Shown: one piece after another, positions 22,401 through 63,025 of the stretch
Numbering within the stretch: the first letter of the stretch is position 1
Layout of the letters: every line of letters begins with the position of its first letter
NCBI GenBank assembly: GCA_004194705.1
Contig: SADC01001204.1
Coordinates: 2,356,001 to 2,420,000, forward strand
Direction: 5' to 3'
Source: Ditylenchus dipsaci
Lineage: Eukaryota > Nematoda > Chromadorea > Rhabditida > Anguinidae
DNA: 64,000 nt
The notes under the pieces: generated by a model
The model's database searches: none
What the model saw: only the letters and a program-made list of their open reading frames with translations
What the model was told of the DNA's origin: nothing
Made by a program: the position numbers and the translations under genes

Positions 22401-24016
22401 AAAAAATTCGATTTTTTCTATGCAAGACATATTTTCGACTACCCTCCTCTTGGCTATTTTTTAGAAGCCAGTTCAATCATACGTATTGGTGCATCCTACC
22501 TGTGCATACGTTTAACACGTATTGATTAAAAGAGGGCTGAGATGTTGAGTTTGAAGGTTCCGCAAACATAGCCGACAGGAGTTTTCGAAAATTGGCACAA
22601 AACGGGTATGAACAAAAAAAATCCACTAAATTCGAGCCAAAATTAACCATCTCCAGTTTGCAACAAAAAAATTTAGAAGCAACTTTGATTTCACGCATTG
22701 TGATTAAAAGAAAGCTAAGATGTTGTGCTTGAGAATTTCGGTGAGATATCTGATATAAGCTTGCAAAAAACTGGCAGAAAAATGGGCTTAAAGGACCATG
22801 AAACTTGATAAGCACAGCAATTTGGAAATTTTAAATTCGCTCGGGACCACCCTAATTTTGTCAATAATATTTTCGAATTGTTTTTTGTTTGCATGTAAAA
22901 TTTTTTCAAAATATAGAACCGCTCACTAGTCGAGCCCAACGTTGCTCAACATTGCCAGATTCGGACGACTTATCCTACTTTCACTGCACCATAATTACTT
23001 ACATGGGTTAATTTTAAAAATTTACTCATAAATAGAGTTCAGATTTTTAACACACAAAAAAATTAATTCAAAAACATTATTGACAAAGTTAGGGTGGTCC
23101 CGCGCAAATCTAAAATTTCCAAATTGCTGTGCTTCTCAATTTTCATGGTCCTTTAAACACTGAACTGGCGAACCATCCACCAACACATGCCAAATACTAT
23201 AAGCATATTAACCTCAATTTTCAACTACAAAAGGCTAAATCTCAACTTTTTTCACAGCAATCTTCAAATCTAATTGTCAAAGATCTTCGGCCATTGAAAG
23301 GGCTCTAAATGAGTATAAACTACGCGACCCATACAGCTGACCAAATGGTATACACAGATACGCAATAGATAGCCCTGATGCCTTGCATTTAGGTATTACA
23401 CGCCCAGCTAGTACATAAGTTTGAGAAAGTACCATTCATTTTTAGGTGGTTGAGAACGAGCAAAAATCACCATTTTCAAATGCTTTTTTGTTTTTTTCGT
23501 AAGCTCAGAGTTCAGAAAGAAGTTCAGAAACAAATCGAGCATGCTGAATCTGAAAAAAAGACAACCTGCAAAAAATGCAAAACATCTAGTCTTCTGAAGA
23601 TTTTTCCCACGATTTCTAACGGGTCTTGTATGATCTTGGGCCGTTTGGCCTCATGGTTGATTTCAAAAAAAAGTAAAAGTCGATACCTACAGTTGAAATT
23701 TTAAAAAATAAGTAAAAAATTGCAACTTTGTAACTATGTGAAGCGTGAATATAAACTAACCCTGTTCAACATCCAATTCCTCTATTCTGAACGTTTTATT
23801 GGCCCATCCAGTAGTAGGCTGCCGAGCTAGGCTTGTAGATTCATCAATGTCGAGCAGGACATTGTTTTCGTTAGTAGTGATGTCGTGATAATAAATGAGA
23901 AGACCAGGGTAACGTCGCTCTAGGGTTTTCAGATTGAGCGTGTTGTTGACTAGGCGATGGATTATTGGACTGCCGTCTGGTCTAATCAAAGTTATAGACT
24001 GGGGTTCTTGAGCCAT
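19415..24016 (-). CDS. Unrecognised minus-strand gene between the kinase blocks (3 exons, partial)
   Basis: Exon 1 is 23761-24016, from ATG (MAQEPQSITLIRPDGSPIIH) to a GTTAGT donor in phase 1. Exon 2 is 20702-20965, with a TTTTTCAG acceptor completing that codon. It encodes GDVLPPKLQRYIYFIEGPNE and, later, HGYHVQYKVGDLVKVTNYAT, and ends in phase 1 at GTGGGC. Both are open and agree in phase, so the two-exon core is well supported (about 172 residues). A third exon-like, GC-richer stretch lies at about 19415-19802, ending at a GTAAAC donor. Its reading frame changes at least twice (RDYIILKISS; SVKGSAYVMPAFQPSTMGTG; QAHIVAAFHLWNAVETLE), so its translation is uncertain. I recognise no family. 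Intron 1 hosts a pogo-like element and a 1.4-kb foldback. The 3' end is not found. Confidence 0.65.
20110..20650. mobile_element. Diverged pogo-like inverted-repeat element
   Basis: AGGGTCCGACACTTTTTTGA at 20296 and GTCGGACATTAGGCGGTAAC at 20602 are the inverted family-A core. AGACTGGCGGATCACATTTG is mirrored by CAAATGTGGTCCACCAGTCT. The left part (20110-20290) is a different GC-richer inverted segment. Termini not resolved. Confidence 0.5.
21071..21236. repeat. Near-perfect palindrome
   Basis: GGCACTAGTAAAGAATCCTT, then GTCCAAAATATGC, on the left is mirrored at 21205-21236. The middle repeats CTTGGTCCCCCTGTTGTTTT in both orientations. Non-coding hairpin of 166 bp in intron 2 region of the unrecognised gene. 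Confidence 0.65.
21536..21937. mobile_element. Pogo/Tigger-like inverted-repeat element, family A, copy 1
   Basis: Left arm AGTTCGTTCCCGCCTAGGGT and right arm complement (21880-21905) are inverted over about 170 bp. The right end retains CACTATAGCGAGGTTCGACT; the left terminus is lost. The centre carries CACTATATCGAGG, matching its own right-end tag. No ORF. Confidence 0.7.
22085..23475. mobile_element. 1.4-kb foldback enclosing satellite and Helitron-like debris
   Basis: Arms: 22085-22215 and 23345-23475 are inverted (GGTGATTTTTGCTTGTTTCC outermost; AGGGCTATCTATTGC innermost). Inside are two units of the ~180-bp satellite (22520-22880), two inverted copies of a 'gggaccaccctaattttgtc' segment also found at 61845-62010, and CCAAATACTATAAGC at 23189, a degraded Helitron start. 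A composite of several elements. Confidence 0.55.
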
Positions 24017-24266
24017 TTAGATTATCAGCGTGGGAATAGAAGAGGTTTTGGTGATAGATAGTTGTTGCTTAAAACGCATTATACTTAGTCAGGCAGTTTT
24101 TATGCAAAAAAATAAATAATTGTATAAATTTTTGGAATGACCAAAATTGCGCCAATTCAAACGGAATATTACTCTATTTTAAAGAGTATTAGGCAGCCGC
24201 GCTTAATATTGGCTTACCTTCTAATAGGGTTACTGAACTTTTCGGAAAATTTTCAAATAGAAAATT

Positions 24267-24509
24267 CGACCCTACTATAGAATACCCCCCCCCCCCAAAA
24301 ATCCGACCTTTTAAAACTTAAGTAAAAAGTACCCAAATATATGTCCCAGACCCGGAAAATGTGCGCAAACTCTTCATTAGTCACAACTTCCGTACGCTGG
24401 CCTACCCCAAGCCTAAGGGCTAAGCTAAACTTGTTGTTTGCAAGGGTAGTTACAGCAATTTTTAAAGGTCGGATTTTTTGGGGGGGGGGGGGTATTCTAT
24501 AGTAGCGCC
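24267..24509. mobile_element. Foldback MITE with C-run/G-run termini
   Basis: CGACCCTACTATAGAATACC followed by C14 at the left is mirrored by G14, then GGTATTCTATAGTAGCGCCG. AAAAATCCGACCTTTTAAA is mirrored by TTTAAAGGTCGGATTTTTT. A diverged relative lies near 50950-51060. Upstream of the gene starting at 24016. Confidence 0.65.
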
Positions 24510-24839
24510 GAAAATTCCAATATTCCAATGTTCAATATTTTTTTCAAAACTCGAAATTTTTTCGAATATCAATCTATTTTTGACTACATTTTGCCCCCAG
24601 AAATCCACGTTTTGCGAATCATACACTGTTCCAGTAATAACTATTCCAGTCGATATACATCCGCACTAATTTTTTGTGGGAATGAGGATTTCTGATATCG
24701 CTTGTTACTTTTTTCAATACATTTTGTTCGAACACAATTAGATATTCTCAGCGAAAAAGGCAGGAAAAAATTGTTAATAGACTATTGAGAGACGGGTACT
24801 TATTCCCACAAAAAAAAATTCCTAGTGGATCCCCAGAAA

Positions 24840-25222
24840 ATTCGGAATCCTACTGAATCTCCACTCGGTTCCCAGTCAGCTCCCACCTATTTCCCACTGT
24901 ATTACCACTACCGCCATCTAATTACCACCAAACCCCGTGGATTACCAGCAATTTTCATCTGGCATCACAATGGGAGCCCCACTGGAGATTTACTGGAATC
25001 CACTGGGAGTTTTCGGGGAGCCCAGGGGGAGTTTTCTGGGATTTTGTTTGTTTCACAACAATTTTTAATAGTATGCATATGATGTGATGTGCTCTTCGAC
25101 AAAGGAAGAGAAGCACTATCCTCTTGCAGAGAAAGATTCTCTGAAATGGTTGGAAAAATTAATGACAAAGGCTTTTTTTTTCGTAAAAAGGCATTTTTCG
25201 ACGCTACTTGTTTTTACATCAA

Positions 25223-25253
<31 letters not shown>

Positions 25254-25260
25254 GCCACTC
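24840..25260. repeat. Low-complexity TCCCACT-type minisatellite and C-run
   Basis: 24840-25040 is an irregular array of short cccact/cccagt/gggagt words; 25223-25255 is a run of about 20 C followed by 10 A. Homopolymers of this length are unreliable in assemblies. No gene. Confidence 0.55.
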
Positions 25261-25471
25261 GGTTTTACTACAAGAGAGGCATAAAAATTGGGGTCAAAAA
25301 TCGAGGTAATAAAATTTCTTTATACCTGGTCCAAAATTACAAAAAATCGCTTTTAAACCTATTGGAGGGTACCCGCTGAAAGCTTATTCCGCTAACAGCA
25401 CTTAGTTTACCGCAACCATAGAAGCCAAAAGTTCACTTAAAAATGCACATCTTGTATTTAAATAATACATA

Positions 25472-25958
25472 CAAGGAGAAACAGGCGCCTATTGGCGCAT
25501 ATATCGTGTTTGTACCTATGAATAATTGTAAATTATTTTAAGGGTTCAGGAAAAATATCCGAAGTAAGTTTGCAAAGAACACGAAAATCAGCCTGAAATC
25601 CAGGCTTAAATACACCCTCTCCAGTCAAAAATGGATTTCATAAAAATTGGTATATCCAGGGCTCCCAGATGTCCTTTTTAAAAAGATTTTTTTTGAGACC
25701 TCAAATCTTTTTATTTTTGATGTTTTTGGTCAAAATCTTTGCCGCTATTCCACTGTGACCCAAATATCCTTTTTGAGAGCGTTGGTATAACCCCTATTAA
25801 AACTTACTTTTTTCGGATGCTCTTTTTTTTAAACGAAAGCTGACATCTTGGGCAACACGGTAAAGTTAGCCAAAAAAGTAATTTTTGTCGTATATGACCC
25901 ATTTTTGGCTTCTGCAGTCAAAAAAACGTGATCTCCCTTCCCAAATACTATATAGAGA
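25472..25958 (-). mobile_element. Short non-autonomous Helitron (family H), copy 3
   Basis: On the minus strand it begins TCTCTATATAGTATTTGG directly after A and ends GCGCCAATAGGCGCC, then 13 nt to CTTG directly before T. The start and 3' hairpin match the family members at 29126-30420 and 33588-36308. CTTG departs from the usual CTRR end by one base. No ORF. Confidence 0.7.
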
Positions 25959-26207
25959 TTTGTTAAAATGGACAAAATATCAAAAAAGGAAGGCATCAAC
26001 ACATCTGCATGTAAATACTGCTGGTGTAATTAATTGTTCTCAGACAGAATGAGCTGAGATGAACAAGCCAAAAGATTCTTCACCAAACTATAAAGAAGCA
26101 TTAGACAAGCCAATGCAAGGCAAAACGAACAAAATAAACAGATGATACACAACAGAGATAAAGAAATCTACAAAAAGAGCTTGGCTTCCACTTTATAAAC
26201 CTTTTTC

Positions 26208-27214
26208 GGGACACGGACGTTTCCCGCCCAGGACATTTCCCGCCCGGAGCCGTTTCCCGCCCGGCCGTTTCCCGCCCGGCCGTTTCCCGCCCGACCGTTC
26301 CCGCCCGGCCGTTTCCCGCCCTGGGACGTTTCCCGCCCTAGGACGTTCCCGACCTGAGTATAAATGGTTATATAAATGTTTTGAGTTCTGGTCAATAAAA
26401 AGTTAAGTTTTGGCACTATCCAAAATTACCCATTTTGACCACTTTAAGAGGATTAGGCCTGTTTGAAGGTGATAAAAAGGCCAATTAGAGTCCTATTTTG
26501 TTTAAAAAGGAAGATGTTGAACATAGTTTTGAAAACTGGGGCCTACCGCATAAATAAACTCTGGTATGTTTTATGCATCCAGAGTCACTTTCGAGTGATT
26601 TTCGTCTAAGGTACGTGGGTGTGCGCATCTCAACCCAAGCAACCAAGCCCCTGCGCCCCGAAGAGGGCGCAGGGGGCTTAATTGGTTAGAGATGCGCCCA
26701 TTCACTTACCTCAGACATAATTCCGAGCAAGACTCTTGATCAGCAATGTACTTAGAGGTTCTTTTTGCCAAGTCCCATGTTGAAAAAAAGGGTAAGACAG
26801 TCATATGGTCGAGATTTCAAAATGCTCAAAACTCAATTTTTTATTGACCAGAACTCAGAAATTATGCCTTTTTTGAACTCCTGAGACGATTTTGAGTCGA
26901 TATAGGGTGTTTGGAAACACTTTCAAAAAAAATCCATTTGAGGGGGGGGGGGGAAGGTGGTATATCCAAGTAGGGTCGAAAAGTACATGACAAATTGTAT
27001 GAAGAAACATCCCTGAGGACGAAAAGCTGCGCGCATTATTGTTTTTCGGTAATAAACGGTCATTGAGGTTAAAAAAAATCTAGGGCGGGAAACGTCCCAG
27101 GGCGGGAAACGGTCGGGCGGGAAACGGCCGGGCGGGAAACGGTCGGGCGGGAAACGGTCGGGCGGGAAACGGCCCTGGGCGGGAAACGGCCCGGGCGGGA
27201 AACGTCACGTACCC
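26208..27214. mobile_element. CGTTTCCCGCC foldback element, copy 2
   Basis: Same termini, arrays, internal inverted segments and central GC hairpin as 9278-10277. Flanks are ACCTTTTTC (26199-26207) and ACCTTTTC (27215-27222), an ordinary 8-9 bp target duplication allowing one T-run difference. A 9-bp duplication would suit a Mutator-like mobiliser (inference). Confidence 0.85.
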
Positions 27215-27222
27215 ACCTTTTC

Positions 27223-27628
27223 GATATTGTAGACCGGACTATTGAATGACTGCTATTTCAAAGTGTTTTGGACAACTAATACAGCTACAATTTTATCAGC
27301 CAATTTTTCAGAAGTACAGGGTATTTGGAGAATTCCCCCTACTATTAAACCGTCATAAATTCTTTCAATAATCAATTTTTGGTCTATAGTGTCTAAACCA
27401 AGATTTTAATATTGGTTCCCTGTGGTGTGGGTGCTGGACTCTGGATGGGTGAGACCAAACCACAAGGGGACCAGGTAAACTTCGTATTTTTAACATAATA
27501 TAGCAAAAAATTGGTTTTCGATTCTGAGTCAATCTGCGTTACAGACTTTCAAAAATAGGTCATAGAAAGAAGTTATGACGATTTAAAAGTGGGTAGAATT
27601 CTTGAAACACCCTGTATTTGTGCTAGTT
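27223..27628. other. No gene seen
   Basis: AT-rich spacer. A short imperfect repeat 'ccctgtggtgtgggtgctgg' occurs at 27420; no exon is supported. Confidence 0.35.
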
Positions 27629-27632
27629 TTAA

Positions 27633-27808
27633 AGAGCCATGCTCACGGTGGTCTTCTAACAAAACTAAACCTAAACTTGAATTCTAGGCCTTGCTTTGTT
27701 AGAAAACAAGCTGAAAAATCCGAATAGAAGATAAATAGTTAAGAAAAAAAATTAAATTGTTGGGAACCACCAGACAAGCTTGTTCTAGACCACCGTGAGC
27801 ATGGCCCT
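27633..27808. mobile_element. TTAA-flanked MITE, copy 1
   Basis: Ends AGAGCCATGCTCACGGTGGT and ACCACCGTGAGCATGGCCCT are inverted; TTAA flanks both sides (27629-27632 and 27809-27812). It shares AGGGCCAT-type termini with 37832-38062. TTAA targets are typical of piggyBac, but the termini lack the usual piggyBac start. Confidence 0.75.
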
Positions 27809-27812
27809 TTAA

Positions 27813-28715
27813 GTTACATGTCGAACGCGTAATTTAATTTATTGAGTCAAATCACAGACTTTAGTAAAGCGAAAAGCCAAAACATGTAGACATCCGAAAA
27901 TCAAAGTATGGGTAGACATACTTTTGTTTCGCAACAAGCTTGTAAAAACAATACCCTGAATCTTCTACTGTCCAACAGCACTAAAATATGTATTAGTGGA
28001 ACCAAAATTATCAGATTAGTTACCCTTTAGGAAATACTCGCACTGGCAGAAGTTGACATTCGGATATATGTAGAAAACCGGGGGATCTGTCCTGAAGTTA
28101 CTTATAAACGAATAGGATGACGCCTTCTTCATTCCAAACAAGAAATTTTTGCTTATCGTCCTCATCCATTGCCTTTTGCATCACACTTTTCAGTTTAATC
28201 GACAAGTGCTTGCAATTCTCCCGCTATTCTTATTACGCGACCATTCACATTTCAAGCTGGAATCTCTTCTGTGACTTCTTGAAAATCAAGAACCAATAAA
28301 ACACAAATAAAATTTAAATTTGAAATTTTATTGGTATTTTATGGTCTTTCAAAAAATGAAACGCAAATTATTTTTTTGTAATCAGCACATCTATAAGCCC
28401 CCCTATTTGGCCCTCAGATAGCAATCAAATAAAAACTAAATTAACATTTTAAACACCTAAAATCATATTTTACCCCAGAGCCGCGAGCTCTCTAAAAATC
28501 TATTCAGCATTACAGTATCGAAGTCCCCATGGAACATTCGGGAAGGACGCGGTAACCTACAGCCAGCCAATGCTGGTTTCAAGGCGAAATGTCATAGGAG
28601 TCTGGTATTAGTAAAAGACAAAATTAAAAAACTTCTCTTTTAGAATGTTCAAAAAGTGTCTTAATGGATTTAATTCGTCAACCTGATTTTTTCCTTTCGG
28701 TAAAATCAACTGACA
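27813..28715. other. No gene seen
   Basis: AT-rich. The open frame at 28117-28299 on the plus strand has no splice signals or motif that I can support. Confidence 0.35.
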
Positions 28716-29042
28716 ATGGAGGGACCTGAGTGTGACCTGGCGAAACTTCGATGAGAAACTTTTTTCTACGCATACTTGTAGAGCATGCCCAACTTCCTGA
28801 CAAATCTAGCTCCCCCTCTCTGAAATCCCCGAAATGTGGTACAAGGGTCACTCGAAATTCCAAAAATACCTCTATAACCCTATCATGGTTTTTTCTGACC
28901 CATGGTCCATCGGTCATTCCTCAAATTTTTGTTGGCCTTCAGAAGTAGGGAGCCGAATTGTCATGGGATTTGAGCATGCTCTACAAGAATTAGCGCAAAA
29001 ATTCATCGAAATCACCCTAGGTCACAGAGAGGGTCCCTCCCT
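28716..29042. repeat. Inverted repeat
   Basis: GGAGGGACC with TTGTAGAGCATGC on the left is mirrored by GCATGCTCTACAA and GGGTCCCTCC on the right. An arm relative is at 8900-9005. Probably a MITE remnant. Confidence 0.5.
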
Positions 29043-29209
29043 TGTTAGAAAACCACGCTAAATTTCAAAGAAATAAAAAATATATTTCAAATTTTTTGTT
29101 TCTGTCTATTGTAGTTATTTTGTAACTAGGGGCAGCAGGCGCCTATCGGCGCCACTATCGTATTTTAAAATCACATAAATATTAATTGATCACATGACCA
29201 CTATTGGTT

Positions 29210-29750
29210 ATCCTTCTTCTAGGTACTTTCCTCCTGGCTTTTCTCTTACTGGGTAGCACCCTCCTGGGTAACTTTTTTCTGGGTACTTCCCTCATGGCTA
29301 CCCTCATCTGGTTTACTCTTCATGGCTACTCTCCTCCTGGGTAACTTCCCTATTGGCTTTGATTCTATTGGGTAGTACCCTCCTGGGTAACTTTCTTTCA
29401 GGTACCCCTACTTGGGTGCAACAGTTGCCCATAGGCGCTCCATTTTGTTTGTGAGCCTGAGTTGATTGACGCCTTAAAGACACCCTTCTTGCAAATATGT
29501 ACCCTATCTAAGAACTCTCCTAACCTACTCGGTCAACTTTTTTAACGTATCCATCCACTCATGGCACTCTTAGCCACTTCCGTGGCTAACTTAACCACCC
29601 TCTTGGCACACCTATCCTCCCTCCCAGCACTCCTATCTATGACCCTGACACCCCTAATCACCCTCCTGGCACACATACATACTCTCCTGGCCCCCCTAAC
29701 CACTCTCGTGGCACACCTAGCCACCTTCTCGGCACTCCTTACCACTCTCC
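29210..29750. repeat. CCTCCTGGGTAAC and CTCCTGGCACAC minisatellites
   Basis: 29210-29420 repeats variants of CCTCCTGGGTAACTT; 29560-29750 repeats CCTCCTGGCACACCTA at 20-30 bp periods. The array keeps an open reading frame by periodicity (Leu/Thr/Ala-rich), which I do not regard as a gene. Inside the Helitron copy. Confidence 0.7.
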
Positions 29751-29779
29751 TTGGGAGTTGCGGAGAAAAAAATGACGTA

Positions 29780-30390
29780 GGTTTGCAAAAAATGGCTAAA
29801 GATTGTGTTGGAAAACAAAATATCCACAGAAAATCCAGGTTTAAATCCTTCATCTCAAATCTGGAGGTCAAGAAAAATTTTTATAGAAGCAACTTGAATC
29901 ATACGTATTTGTGCTTAAAAGAAAGCTTAGATGTTATTCTTGAGGGTTCTGGATAGAAATCCAACTTAAGCTAGCAAAAACCATGAGAAAATTGGATTTT
30001 AACCCAAATATCCACCTAAAATCCAGGCTGAAATCCGCCACCTCAAATTTAAGGGGAAAGAAAAAAATTTAGAAGCTTTTTTGATTATACTTTTTCGCGA
30101 TCAAAAGAAAGCTTGGATGTTTTACTTGAGGGTTCTGTAAAAAAAATCCGACATAGGTTTGTAAAAATCATGAGAAAATTGGGCTTGAACCCAAATATCC
30201 ACCTAAAATCCAGGCTAAAACCTGCCACCTCAAATTTGAAGGGCAAGAAAAATTTTTAGAAGCCTTTTTGATTATACTTATTTATGCTTGAAAGAAAGCT
30301 AAGATGTTAAGCTTAAGGGTTCTGTGAAGAAGTCCGACAAAGGTTTGCGAAAAATGGCAGAAAATGGGCTGAAACACAAAAGTGGCGACC
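29780..30390. repeat. ~180-bp tandem satellite, about 3.3 units
   Basis: The landmark GAAAGCT(T/A)(A/G)GATGTT...GAGGGTTCTG recurs at 29931, 30110 and 30293, giving a period of about 180 bp. The same monomer is at 22520 and 22707 (182 bp apart). In both places it lies within or beside Helitron family H sequence, so it probably travels with that family. Confidence 0.75.
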
Positions 30391-30727
30391 CACCCACACA
30401 CGCCAAATACTATATAAAGATGTAATATTACACAATAGTAATTTTTTATTCTCTTGTATCAACAGAACAATACAGAAAAAATTAAAAAAAACAGCTTGGG
30501 TTTTATCAAAACAGTCACTATGGTCAGAATAATACAAGGAAAAGTAATTGAGAAGCAATAAAAACATACAAAATTAGATCTTTTAGGGTGTGTTTTCAAG
30601 ATTTGGAATGATTCTGAAGATTTCTTCGAATTTTCAACCCGCAATGTCAAAACAAAAAAGTAGTAATTTTTAACATACATACAAACAAACAGAAAATATA
30701 TATAACTAGATTGGATTCACATACATT

Positions 30728-61552
<30,825 letters not shown>

Positions 61553-61559
61553 TGAATAT

Positions 61560-62345
61560 AATATATGAAGATAATAGAAGATATATAATCTTGCAATAAG
61601 TGAAATATTGACACCTAAATTATTTTAGAAGTAGTTTCATGGTAGGGATTTTTTGATAATGAATTGAAAACCAAATGGCTGAAACCAACCGATTCATCAA
61701 ATTTGGCGCCAAATGGGTGCATTGATGACAAATTTTTGAAGCAAAATTAGTGTGTCACACCCAAGAAGTGTGATATATTGAAGGTCACGACCGCACCTTT
61801 TTTACCTTTTAGATCAATACTGATTGAAATTAACTTTTTTGGCAATGTTGAGCAACGTTGGGCTCGACTAGTAAACGGTTCTATGTTTTCAAAAAATTTT
61901 ATATGCAAACAAAAAACTCTTCGAAAATATTATTGACAAGATTAAGGTGGTCCCGCGCGAATTCAAAATTTCCAAATTGCTGTGCTTATCAAGTTTCATG
62001 GTCCTTTAAGCATTAAGTGAGTCTCGCCTGGCTTATGAGACAATCGAAATATAGATTTTCGACAATAATTAGACTTTTTGCTTTGGGTGATCAAGGTGAA
62101 TACATAGAGGAGTTCTAACTCATTTAGGTCACGCAAGTTGGGTAAGAAAGGGTCTCTACATGCATTTCTGATCAAGAGTTAAGCCACAATGACGATCAGG
62201 GACGTATCAAGAGGGGATTGGCTAAACGGGCTTTAGCAGCCCGCCCGAAAAAATTTTCATTAAAAAAACACAATAAAAGGTGAAAAAGGTGTAGGTAAAA
62301 TGATATTTAGAGGGCTTTAGCCACCCACCCCTTCCCCGAACTTTT
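61560..62345. other. Upstream flank of pct-1, no gene seen
   Basis: Upstream of the pct-1 ATG. 61845-62010 is a copy of the segment at 22790-22965 (GGCAATGTTGAGCAACGTTG, GGTGGTCCCGCGCGAATTCA). No promoter element or trans-splice acceptor could be assigned with confidence. Confidence 0.4.
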
Positions 62346-62349
62346 CTTA

Positions 62350-62562
62350 ATACCATTTTGTATCTAAGATTCAGGGCTTCAAAATGAACTATTGACAAGC
62401 AACATCTCATACAAAAACTAGGTTATAAATTTGGCCCACACTTGTCAGCATGTGGTCCTGAGTGTGGACCTAAGGATTTTCAACATATTTTTTAAATCAA
62501 ATGTTGCTTGTCAATAGCTCATTTTGAGACCTTGAATCTTAGCTACAAAATGGTATCAACAG
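62350..62562. repeat. Palindrome
   Basis: ACCATTTTGTATCTAAGATT and CTATTGACAAGCAACAT on the left are mirrored by ATGTTGCTTGTCAATAG and AATCTTAGCTACAAAATGGT on the right. About 210-bp hairpin, MITE-like. Confidence 0.65.
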
Positions 62563-62879
62563 AAAAAAAAATTTTCAGAGAAGAGAAAATGTACGCTCTT
62601 GCCGCGTTAAAACACTCAAAATCTCACACTCAACTCCACACTCATTGTGCACATGCTTTAGATTCATGTCTAAGGTAAGTTTGTGCGCATGTTCCAGCCC
62701 TCATTGCGTTAAGGGCGGTGTTTTCAAACTGAAAAATGAAAATTTTCTCATTTTCTCGTGAAAATGAAAATTTTCATCGACTGAAAAAGAAAATTTTGTA
62801 GTAGAGTAGGACAGAAGAGTAGTCTTAGGAAGACTAATGCTTTTTAAAGTAGTCCTGGAGATGCATATACCGTATTTCC

Positions 62880-63025
62880 TCTAATATAAGCCCATGCTCC
62901 ATTAGAAGCCCCCCCCTATTTTTCGACTAAGGTTTCGGAGTTAAGGTCATTTGTGATTGACAATTTCAAGATTTTTGGGAGGTTGAAAAATAGAAGCCCA
63001 TGCGCTTCTATTAGAGGAAATACGG
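62880..63025. mobile_element. TA-flanked MITE, family B, copy 7
   Basis: CCGTATTTCCTCTAATATAA and CTATTAGAGGAAATACGG are inverted with TA outside. Tag AAGCCCATGC is mirrored as GCATGGGCTT-type text at 62990-63005. 146 bp, the shortest intact member. Confidence 0.85.

Larger units (their letters stand above)
29126..30420 (-). mobile_element. Non-autonomous Helitron (family H), copy 2
   Basis: On the minus strand the 5' end is TCTTTATATAGTATTTGG following A, and the 3' end is GGCGCC-GATA-GGCGCC, 8 nt, then CTAG followed by T. These are the canonical Helitron features (5' TC, 3' hairpin plus CTRR, insertion between A and T). The first 18 bases equal those of the copy at 33588. It carries a ~180-bp satellite and a short minisatellite, and no helicase. 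Confidence 0.85.

Noticed and set aside
25225..25255. Proline/lysine-rich coding region over the C/A run
   Set aside because: Homopolymer-driven; length uncertain and no flanking exon support.
29542..29956. Leu/Thr/Ala-rich 131-codon frame and its opposite-strand Arg/Val-rich partner
   Set aside because: Produced by the CTCCTGGCACAC minisatellite inside a Helitron; openness follows from periodic composition.
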